From the NCBI GenBank assembly GCA_902797405.1, contig CADBSP010000129.1:1-10680 (forward strand): a DNA stretch of 10,680 bases, given 5' to 3'. The translations under genes and the position numbers were made by a program. Shown in pieces: positions 1 through 5,997 of this stretch (its first letter is position 1; each line of letters starts with the position of its first letter). Under the pieces are notes generated by a model. The model had not been told where the DNA came from and did no database searches. It worked only from the letters and a program-made list of their open reading frames with translations. The DNA comes from an uncultured Eubacteriales bacterium. GTDB taxonomy: Bacteria; Bacillota; Clostridia; Peptostreptococcales; Anaerovoracaceae.

Positions 1-85
1 CGGCGTGATGGAATTGGCAGACGTGCGGGATTCAAAATCCCGTGGTGGCAACACCGTGTGGGTTCGACCCCCACCGCCGGCACCA
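1..85 (+). tRNA. tRNA-Leu, anticodon CAA, 5' end cut by the window edge
   Basis: This is a class II tRNA with a long variable arm, decoding the leucine codon UUG. The anticodon stem is CGGGA (26-30) with TCCCG (38-42), the loop is TTCAAAA (31-37), and the anticodon CAA lies at 33-35. The variable arm is GGTG (44-47) paired with CACC (52-55). The T arm is GTGGG (58-62), loop TTCGACC, and CCCAC (70-74). The 3' acceptor strand CGCCGGC (75-81) is followed by discriminator A82 and an encoded CCA (83-85). The window opens at the third base of the acceptor stem, because CGGCG pairs with the matching 3' bases; two 5' bases (expected GC) are missing. yajC starts only 25 bases downstream with no terminator between them. 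Confidence 0.97.
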
Positions 86-100
86 TTTATTTTTGTTTAT

Positions 101-105
101 GGAGG
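101..105 (+). promoter_or_regulatory. Ribosome binding site that fixes the yajC start
   Basis: GGAGG lies 5 bases before ATG 111. An in-frame ATG at 99 overlaps this site and has no Shine-Dalgarno sequence of its own. In-frame ATGs further upstream lie inside the tRNA. The start at 111 is therefore preferred. Confidence 0.8.
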
Positions 106-110
106 AAGTT

Positions 111-572
111 ATGGGAACAAATGGACAACCGATGATACCGCAACTAATTATACTTGTAGTTTTTATCGCGCTCATGTACTTAATCATGATAAGGCCGCAG
201 AAGAAGAAAGAAAAAGAAGTACAGGATATGCGTAGTAATGTATCCGTTGGTGACGAGATTATCACTATCGGAGGAATATGCGGTAGAATTGTTAAGACCA
301 AGGAAGATTCCGTTGTAATACAAGTCGGCGCTGATAAAACTAAATTTGAAATAAAAAAATGGGCGATTTCCACTGTTGAAAAGAAATCTGAGAACAGAAG
401 AGTGGACCGTGATGAGGTTGCATTACAGGAAGAAAGAAAGGTTAAACCTAAGAGACTCGGAAAGAAGGCAACCACCATGGAACAGGAAGCTGAAGCACTC
501 CTGGAAAGTGCACCGGAAATTACAACAGAAACAGCCGATGCTATTGATACCGTAGTTGATGCTGAAGCTTAA
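111..572 (+). CDS. yajC: Sec translocon accessory subunit YajC
   Basis: A 153-residue single-pass membrane protein of the YajC family, which associates with SecDF and the SecYEG channel during protein export. Residues about 10-27 form one hydrophobic segment (from PQLIILVVF to LIM), followed directly by the family signature RPQKKK (28-33), which stays in the cytoplasm. A small globular core follows, with the typical SVGDEIITIGGICGRI stretch and a closing KKWAISTVEK strand, ending near residue 90. Residues about 91-153 are an extra tail, first Lys/Arg-rich and then rich in Glu, Ala and Thr. Many YajC proteins are only about 85-110 residues, so this one has a long, probably disordered extension. 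The start at 111 follows the GGAGG at 101-105. The gene sits 25 bases after a tRNA and ends 13 bases before a strong terminator, so it is probably the last gene of an upstream operon. Confidence 0.93.
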   Translation: MGTNGQPMIPQLIILVVFIALMYLIMIRPQKKKEKEVQDMRSNVSVGDEIITIGGICGRIVKTKEDSVVIQVGADKTKFEIKKWAISTVEKKSENRRVDRDEVALQEERKVKPKRLGKKATTMEQEAEALLESAPEITTETADAIDTVVDAEA

Positions 573-585
573 AACTGATAAACCT

Positions 586-616
586 AAAAGACAGTTCAAA
601 TCGAGCTGTCTTTTTT
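586..616 (+). terminator. Rho-independent terminator after yajC
   Basis: The left arm AAAAGACAGTTC (586-597) pairs with GAGCTGTCTTTT (603-614) around a 5-base loop. That gives 12 bp with one G-U pair. The right arm runs into six T's (611-616). It begins 13 bases after the yajC stop and should end the tRNA/yajC transcript. The A-run on the left arm means it could also work partly on the opposite strand. Confidence 0.9.
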
Positions 617-621
617 ACTGA

Positions 622-638
622 TTACGTTTTTTACGTAA
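622..638. repeat. Small inverted repeat TTACGT/ACGTAA
   Basis: Perfect 6-bp arms TTACGT (622-627) and ACGTAA (633-638) flank five T's. The repeat lies just past the yajC terminator. Its role is unknown: it could be a weak hairpin or a protein-binding site, and in DNA this A/T-rich it may be chance. Confidence 0.4.
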
Positions 639-721
639 GTGATTAAACAGATTAAATCAGCTTTTATTAAACTTATTAAATTAAATTTAAGTCTCTTAAG
701 TGAATTATAGATGGTATTATG

Positions 722-736
722 AATTGTCTGACAATT
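722..736. repeat. 15-base odd palindrome upstream of secDF
   Basis: AATTGTC (722-728) and GACAATT (730-736) are perfect 7-bp reverse complements around a single central T. With a one-base centre this cannot fold as an efficient RNA hairpin over its full length. It looks more like a dimeric repressor site than a terminator. It lies about 47 bases upstream of the candidate secDF -35 box. Function is inferred only from shape. Confidence 0.4.
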
Positions 737-782
737 AGAATGAAAAAATGCTATTTTTCGTGTATTTTTTGCGGTTTTTTTG

Positions 783-811
783 TTGAATCGCATTTCAAAA
801 AGTAGTAGAAT
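783..811 (+). promoter_or_regulatory. Candidate sigma-A promoter for secDF
   Basis: A -35-like TTGAAT (783-788) is followed after exactly 17 bases by a -10-like TAGAAT (806-811), predicting a start near 818 and a leader of about 57 bases. Two further -10-like hexamers lie just downstream (TATACT 811-816, TATAAT 821-826) but lack a -35 match at the right distance. The preceding terminator means secDF needs a promoter in this gap, which supports the call. Confidence 0.5.
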
Positions 812-826
812 ATACTTTATTATAAT

Positions 827-841
827 GCCCGAGTTACGGGC
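827..841 (+). other. Short GC-rich hairpin in the secDF leader
   Basis: GCCCG (827-831) and CGGGC (837-841) form a perfect 5-bp stem with loop AGTTA. Flanking ATAAT and ATTAT can lengthen the stem across an AA bulge. It stands out as a GC block in A/T-rich DNA, 23 bases before the secDF ribosome binding site. No T-tract follows, so it is not an ordinary terminator. It could stabilise the 5' end of the mRNA or be a protein-binding site. Confidence 0.5.
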
Positions 842-874
842 AAATTATTTTGTAGTTAATTCACGGAGGAAAAA

Positions 875-3082
875 ATGAGCTCGAATGTAAGAAAGGTACT
901 ATCCATTATCATTATACTTGTTGTATTGGTTGGATGGTACATCACAGTGTTTGGAATTGGTGGAATCAGTTCCGTAAAGGATGTTTTAAAGTTTGGCCTG
1001 GATATCAACGGCGGTGTCTATGTTGTTATGGAAGCCGAGACAGACCAAACTGGCGACGAATTAAAACAAACCATGGAACAGACTAGAGAAGTTCTCAATA
1101 AGCGTGTTAATGCCATGGGTATTTCTGAATCAACAGTAAACATCGAAGGGGATAAGAGACTTCGTATCGAAATGCCAGGCGTGGATAATGCTGAAGAAGC
1201 TATCGAATCAATCGGTCGTACAGCACAGCTCCAGTTCCTGCTCGCAGATGGTACTCTGGTACTAAGCGGTGAAGATGTACAGAATGCGGGTACAGATCTG
1301 GACACTGAACATGGTGGATATAAAATCACATTGCAGTTCACTTCTGAAGGTGGAACCAAGTTCGCTGAGGCAACAGAGAAGGCCCTTTCAGGTAGTGTAA
1401 CTTCTGCAAATACAGGTGTTGATAATAAAGCTATTATCATCATGCTCGATAATCAAATCTTAACAGCTCCTGTTGTTCAGAGCATAATATCCAATGGTTC
1501 ATGTGAAATCACAAGTTCCAATGGCGGTTACACATTAAATGACGCAACAACAACTGCTGCTTTGATTAGAGGAGGTGCACTCCCTGTAACACTGAACGAA
1601 ATTACATCATCGGTTCAGACCGCAACAATCGGTGCAGACGCACTTCATAAGAGTATTATTGCCGGTGCTATTGGTTTGCTTCTGGTATTCGTACTAATGA
1701 TCATCATGTATGGTCTATTGGGTGTAATGGCTGATATAGCTTTGGCACTATACGTACTCCTGGACATCTGGGCAGTTGCAGCAATTGGTGCAGTTCTCAC
1801 ACTTCCCGGAATCGCAGCTATCATCCTCTCCATAGGTATGGCTGTTGACGCTAATGTAATAATATTCGCCAGAATAAGAGAAGAGATATCAAAGGGCAAA
1901 ACCATAAGAGTTGCTGTTTCTGAGGGTTTCCGCCATGCTGTTGTAACAGTACTTGACGCACAGATTACAACATTGATAGCAGCTATCGTTCTTTACTTAA
2001 TCGGTTCTACCACGGTTAAGGGCTTCGCTATCACTCTTATGATTGGTATCGTAATAAGTATCTTCACTGCAGTTGTCATTACACAGATTCTTATCGGTCT
2101 ATTGGCAGACAGTGAAAAATATGCTAAGAACAAATACTTCGGTGTTAACGAAGATGGAACTCCTAAGCAGTTTGTTAAAAAGGAATTCAAGTTCGTTAAG
2201 AATCGCAAGCTTTACTATATAATCAGTGTTGCAGTGATCGCGGTTGGTCTAATCTTTGGTTTGGTTAGAGGCTTTAATTACGGTATCGATTTCACAGGTG
2301 GTACAATGCTTCAACTGGATATGGGCAAGACAGTTAATACTGCTGAAGTTGCTGATACAATTAGCTCCTATAACATTAACCCAACCATAGTTCTGGCCGG
2401 TGACAACAACGATCAGGTTATTATAAAAACAACAGAAGCACTTACAAATGAAGATCGTGTTGCAATAGTAAACACACTTGGAGAAAAATACGGTATCTCA
2501 GAATCAAATATACTTGCTTCTGAACAATTTGGTCCTACTGTTGGTAATGAACTTAAGGCAAATGCCGTAAAATCAGTAGTTATCGCTGCTATATGTATGC
2601 TCATTTATATAATCTTCCGTTTCAAAACATGGAAATATGGTGTATCCTCCGTTATAGCTCTGGCACATGACGTTTTGATTGTTCTCGCTATGTACGGACT
2701 CTTCCATATTACGATTAACAACCCGTTTATTGCAGGTATACTCACCGTTGTAGGTTATTCAATAAACAATACAATCGTTATTTTCGATAGATTGAGGGAA
2801 AACAGAACTCTATATAAGAGAGAAACTCTGGAGGAAACAATCGATAAGAGTATCAACCAAACTCTTAACCGTTCTGTTATGACTTCTATTACAACACTTT
2901 TATGTATGATTCCTATGACGATCATGGTATCAACTGCGATCAGAGAGTTCATCATTCCGCTCATCATAGGTGTAATTGTTGGTACATATTCATCCGTGTT
3001 CTTGGCCAGCCCGATATTCTATGAATTCAGCAAAGGCGAAAAGAAAGTAAAATACGTTGGGGGAAATAAGAAGGATAAGTAA
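875..3082 (+). CDS. secDF: Protein-export membrane protein SecDF (fused SecD and SecF)
   Basis: A 735-residue proton-driven Sec accessory protein that helps pull secreted proteins out of the SecYEG channel on the outer face of the membrane. SecD half: membrane segment at about 8-28, motif GLDINGG (41-47), a large extracytoplasmic domain to about 255, then hydrophobic segments at about 260-415 that include the conserved GMAVDAN (321-327). SecF half: membrane segment at about 446-464, motif YGIDFTGG (469-476), a smaller external domain, then hydrophobic segments containing LTVVGYSINNTIVIFDR from 623. Both halves keep their signature motifs, so the fusion looks intact, with about 12 membrane segments expected. 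It ends in a Lys-rich cytoplasmic tail. The start has a clear GGAGGA (865-870). SecD and SecF are separate genes in many bacteria; fusion is known in Bacillus and other Firmicutes. The partner gene yajC lies just upstream but behind a terminator. Confidence 0.96.
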   Translation: MSSNVRKVLSIIIILVVLVGWYITVFGIGGISSVKDVLKFGLDINGGVYVVMEAETDQTGDELKQTMEQTREVLNKRVNAMGISESTVNIEGDKRLRIEMPGVDNAEEAIESIGRTAQLQFLLADGTLVLSGEDVQNAGTDLDTEHGGYKITLQFTSEGGTKFAEATEKALSGSVTSANTGVDNKAIIIMLDNQILTAPVVQSIISNGSCEITSSNGGYTLNDATTTAALIRGGALPVTLNEITSSVQTATIGADALHKSIIAGAIGLLLVFVLMIIMYGLLGVMADIALALYVLLDIWAVAAIGAVLTLPGIAAIILSIGMAVDANVIIFARIREEISKGKTIRVAVSEGFRHAVVTVLDAQITTLIAAIVLYLIGSTTVKGFAITLMIGIVISIFTAVVITQILIGLLADSEKYAKNKYFGVNEDGTPKQFVKKEFKFVKNRKLYYIISVAVIAVGLIFGLVRGFNYGIDFTGGTMLQLDMGKTVNTAEVADTISSYNINPTIVLAGDNNDQVIIKTTEALTNEDRVAIVNTLGEKYGISESNILASEQFGPTVGNELKANAVKSVVIAAICMLIYIIFRFKTWKYGVSSVIALAHDVLIVLAMYGLFHITINNPFIAGILTVVGYSINNTIVIFDRLRENRTLYKRETLEETIDKSINQTLNRSVMTSITTLLCMIPMTIMVSTAIREFIIPLIIGVIVGTYSSVFLASPIFYEFSKGEKKVKYVGGNKKDK

Positions 3083-3089
3083 TTAAAAG

Positions 3090-3116
3090 GGGACGGTCTC
3101 ATGTATGGACCGTCCC
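3090..3116. repeat. GC-rich hairpin between secDF and relA
   Basis: GGGACGGTC (3090-3098) and GACCGTCCC (3108-3116) are perfect 9-bp reverse complements with a 9-base spacer. On the + strand the stem is followed by TGAAAATAATATCC, with no T-run, so it is not a standard terminator in the direction of the genes. On the - strand it is followed by CCTTTTAATT, a weak T-run, but no minus-strand gene is seen. It may protect or separate the secDF and relA messages, or be a dispersed palindromic element. Confidence 0.75.
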
Positions 3117-3144
3117 TGAAAATAATATCCAAGTGAACTGTTAA

Positions 3145-5349
3145 ATGGAGACAAGAGAACAATTTCTGACAAAACTACTGAGCTTTAATGCCGGTTATGA
3201 TAAGGAAATTATCGGAAAAGCCTTTGATAAAGCAGAGGAACTCCACCATGGGCAAGCCCGTTTAAGCGGCGAGCCCTATATTGTTCATCCCATGGAAGTC
3301 GCAATTATACTTGCGCAACTAGGAATGGATGATGAGACTCTGGTAGCGGGCTTGCTTCATGATGTTGTTGAAGACACCAGTTATACCAGAGACATGATGA
3401 CTGACGACTTTGGTGAAGATGTTGCACTTCTGGTAGATGGTGTAACGAAATTAGGCTCCATTAAATTTGACACAAAAGAAGAGGCACAGGCTGAGAATCT
3501 CAGAAAGATGTTCCTGGCCATGTCTAAAGATATAAGAGTTCTTATCATAAAATTAGCTGACAGACTCCACAATATGCGAACCGCCGAGTATTGGGGAACA
3601 AACAAGCAGAAGGAGAAATCCAGAGAAACTTTGGATATATATGCTCCTCTCGCAGCCAGGCTCGGTATGTATAACGTAAAGTTTGAGCTGGAAGATACAG
3701 CAATGATGTATCTTTGGCCGGAGGAATATGAAAAACTATCCAAAAAGGTCAGCGTTGCCAGAGAGACTCATGAAATATTCATAAAAGAAGTAATTGATAA
3801 AATCAAAGCATCCTTGGATAATCTGGGCATTCATTACGATATTTACGGAAGATCAAAGCATCTCTACAGTATTTACAAAAAGATGATTATCCAGAAAAAG
3901 GAATTGGAAGAGATCTTTGATTTAACGGCAATTAGAATTATCGTAGATAATGTCAGAGACTGCTATGCGGTATTAGGTCAGGTTCATACAATGTGGAAGC
4001 CGCTTCCCGGTAGGTTCAAAGACTATATAGCAATGCCTAAACCAAATATGTATCAGTCACTACATACCACACTACTTGGTGAAAATGGTGAGCCATTCGA
4101 AATCCAAATTAGAACCTATGAAATGCATCAGGTTGCAGAATATGGTATTGCGGCTCATTGGAAATATAAAGAAGGAAAAAATGACGGTAAAGCAAACAAC
4201 GATGAAGTAAAACTGGCATGGCTAAGACAAACCCTGGAATGGCAGCAGGAATTAAATGATCCTAAGGAGTTCATGGAAACTCTGCGAATGGACCTATTCT
4301 CCAACCAGGTATTTGTATTCACTCCAAAGGGAGAAGTCATGGAACTTCCTGCAGAGTCAACACCCCTTGACTTCGCATTCAAGGTACATACCGATGTAGG
4401 ATGTCATTGCGTAGGTGCAAAGGTTAATGGCAAGATGGTGACTATTGATCATCCGCTCCATAACGGCGATATAGTCGAAATCGTAACCTCTGCAAATTCA
4501 AACGGTCCAAGCGTCAACTGGTTAAAAATTGCAAAGAGTTCCTCTGCCAGAAATAAAATCAGACAATGGCTAAAGAAAGCCAATAGATCTGATGACGTGG
4601 AAAAGGGTAAGGTGCAACTGGATAAATATATCCGCAAGAAAGGATATGACCCGCAGGTAGTTGAGAGAGCAGCCCAAATGAACAGGGCCATGAAGGAACT
4701 TGGCATTGCAAACGCTCTGGATGACCTATATGTTCAGATAAGTAAGAATAGCACTCTCTTAAATAAATATGCCAATCTACTCTTCAAATACTACGATGAA
4801 GAACACACTCTCTTGCAACAGAGAGATGAAGAAAAGATTCGTGCAATTAAGGCAGAAGAGGCAAGACGAAGAAAACACGATCAAGAAAGAAGAGACAATC
4901 CGGGTATTATAGTTAGGGGTGTGGATAATCTAATGATTAGATTATCCAAATGCTGCAATCCTGTTCCCGGAGATGAAATAATAGGTTTTATTACCAAAGG
5001 AAGAGGCATTTCCGTACACAGAAAAGACTGTACTAATATCATTTCACTTCCGGAAGAAGAGAAGTCCCGAATGATAGAAGTGGAATGGGAGGATCTAAAA
5101 GAAGGAAAATCCTATAACACGGATGTCCTCATAAGAGCAACTGACAGAAAGAGGCTTATATCCGATATTTCAAAGGTCTGTGATGACCTTGATATAGATA
5201 TCTCGGGAATCAATGCTAAAAGTACAGGAGACGGCCAGGCTAATATCACACTTACACTTTCAATTTCCAGCACACAGGAGATGCAAAAGGTTCTTAGGTC
5301 CATAAGGAATGTTGAGGGTGTAACAAATGTATATAGAGCCAGAGCATAA
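3145..5349 (+). CDS. relA: Bifunctional (p)ppGpp synthetase/hydrolase, Rel type
   Basis: A 734-residue long RSH protein that makes (p)ppGpp on stalled ribosomes and degrades it when charged tRNA is plentiful. The N-terminal HD hydrolase site is intact: H48, H72-D73, E76-D77, and D139 with N143 in the ADRLHNMR stretch. The synthetase domain has YGRSKHLYSIYKK (from 234), RFKD (290-293), Y303 in YQSLHTT, and E319 in EIQIRT. RFKD is the form found in bifunctional Rel enzymes, unlike the synthetase-only E. coli RelA. A TGS domain follows at about 387-447, then a zinc-finger-like C603-C604 ... H625 ... C629 segment, and a C-terminal ACT domain from about 660. Length is usual for the family. An in-frame TAA touches the ATG on its 5' side, so no longer start is possible; the Shine-Dalgarno match is poor. 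The next gene starts 9 bases after the stop, which suggests an operon. Confidence 0.96.
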   Translation: METREQFLTKLLSFNAGYDKEIIGKAFDKAEELHHGQARLSGEPYIVHPMEVAIILAQLGMDDETLVAGLLHDVVEDTSYTRDMMTDDFGEDVALLVDGVTKLGSIKFDTKEEAQAENLRKMFLAMSKDIRVLIIKLADRLHNMRTAEYWGTNKQKEKSRETLDIYAPLAARLGMYNVKFELEDTAMMYLWPEEYEKLSKKVSVARETHEIFIKEVIDKIKASLDNLGIHYDIYGRSKHLYSIYKKMIIQKKELEEIFDLTAIRIIVDNVRDCYAVLGQVHTMWKPLPGRFKDYIAMPKPNMYQSLHTTLLGENGEPFEIQIRTYEMHQVAEYGIAAHWKYKEGKNDGKANNDEVKLAWLRQTLEWQQELNDPKEFMETLRMDLFSNQVFVFTPKGEVMELPAESTPLDFAFKVHTDVGCHCVGAKVNGKMVTIDHPLHNGDIVEIVTSANSNGPSVNWLKIAKSSSARNKIRQWLKKANRSDDVEKGKVQLDKYIRKKGYDPQVVERAAQMNRAMKELGIANALDDLYVQISKNSTLLNKYANLLFKYYDEEHTLLQQRDEEKIRAIKAEEARRRKHDQERRDNPGIIVRGVDNLMIRLSKCCNPVPGDEIIGFITKGRGISVHRKDCTNIISLPEEEKSRMIEVEWEDLKEGKSYNTDVLIRATDRKRLISDISKVCDDLDIDISGINAKSTGDGQANITLTLSISSTQEMQKVLRSIRNVEGVTNVYRARA
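4922..4948. repeat. Perfect 12-bp inverted repeat inside relA
   Basis: The left arm TGGATAATCTAA (4922-4933) is the exact reverse complement of the right arm (4937-4948), around a 3-base TGA loop. It encodes residues 593-602 (V-D-N-L-M-I-R-L-S-K), directly before C603-C604 of the zinc-finger-like segment. The mRNA could form a long stable stem here. No T-tract follows. Function is unknown. Confidence 0.85.
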
Positions 5350-5358
5350 GGAGAAAGA

Positions 5359-5997
5359 ATGAAAATAAGACATTATGCCACAGGAGCATTAGCTGTAAAT
5401 ACGTATCTAGCATATGATGATAACAACAAAGGATTCATTGTTGATCCGGGTGGATACGATCAAAGAATGGCACAATTCATCCAGGAGAACAGCATTGATG
5501 CAGAGTATATTATTCTCACTCATGGACATTGCGATCATATAGGTGGAATACCCAAATTACAGGAAGTATTTCCTGAAATAAAAGTAGTCGCACATGAAGA
5601 TGAAAAAGAAATGCTTGCTGATGCATATATGAATTCATCAGTGGAATTCTTTGGAAGACCTGTTTCCGTAAATGCCGATATTTTCGTCAAAGATGGTGAC
5701 GAAATGGAAATAGGGGAAATGAAGCTAAAGTTCATTCATACACCGGGACATTCCAAAGGTGGTATGTGCATTTACTGCCCGGAAGACCAAGTCTGCTTTA
5801 GTGGTGATACGTTATTCAGAGCATCAGTAGGAAGGTCGGATTTATACGGAGGGAACTGGGATGTCCTGGCTTCTTCCATAAAAAACAGATTATACAAGCT
5901 TCCGGAAGATACGCTGGTTCTACCGGGACATATGGGCGAAACCAGCATAGGATTTGAAAAGAGGTACAATCCTTTTGTTCAGGATAGGGATAGTTGA
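5359..5997 (+). CDS. MBL-fold metallo-hydrolase, glyoxalase II-like
   Basis: A 212-residue cytoplasmic metallo-beta-lactamase-fold enzyme. Metal ligands are complete: THGHCDH with H55, H57, D59 and H60, then H131 in HTPGHSKGG, D150 in FSGDTLF, and H191 in LPGHMGET. This pattern fits two metal ions and the short glyoxalase II-like (YcbL/YqgX-type) group, which lacks the separate C-terminal substrate domain of classical glyoxalase II. The likely reaction is hydrolysis of a thioester or a related ester. The true substrate cannot be read from the sequence; glutathione is often absent in clostridia, so another thiol is plausible. No signal peptide is seen. The ribosome binding site AAGGAG (5348-5353) overlaps the relA stop and lies 5 bases before the ATG, so translation is probably coupled to relA. 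The 3' end overlaps the hemZ start. Confidence 0.9.
   Translation: MKIRHYATGALAVNTYLAYDDNNKGFIVDPGGYDQRMAQFIQENSIDAEYIILTHGHCDHIGGIPKLQEVFPEIKVVAHEDEKEMLADAYMNSSVEFFGRPVSVNADIFVKDGDEMEIGEMKLKFIHTPGHSKGGMCIYCPEDQVCFSGDTLFRASVGRSDLYGGNWDVLASSIKNRLYKLPEDTLVLPGHMGETSIGFEKRYNPFVQDRDS

Larger units (their letters stand above)
573..874. other. Non-coding gap between yajC and secDF
   Basis: This 302-base A/T-rich stretch has no convincing gene on either strand. It holds the yajC terminator (586-616) and small inverted repeats at 622-638 (arms TTACGT/ACGTAA, T5 loop), 687-699 (TTAAG/CTTAA) and 722-736 (AATTGTC-T-GACAATT). It also holds a promoter-like pair at 783-811, a GC-rich leader hairpin at 827-841, and the secDF ribosome binding site at 865-870. 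A minus-strand open frame at 596-793 runs through the terminator, lacks a ribosome binding site, and looks like chance. Confidence 0.8.

Noticed and set aside
86..98. The T-rich run after the tRNA as an intrinsic terminator
   Set aside because: The nearest closed hairpin (T arm) ends about 11 bases before the T-run, and the run is interrupted.
42..110. A longer yajC start at ATG 42
   Set aside because: It would begin inside the tRNA and add residues with no family match; the good ribosome binding site points to 111.
5..235. A 76-codon + strand frame starting inside the tRNA
   Set aside because: It overlaps the tRNA and yajC in another frame, and its translation resembles no protein I know.
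596..793. A 65-codon minus-strand open frame between yajC and secDF
   Set aside because: It has no ribosome binding site, its end lies in the yajC terminator, and its Ile/Lys/Asn-rich translation follows from A/T-rich DNA.
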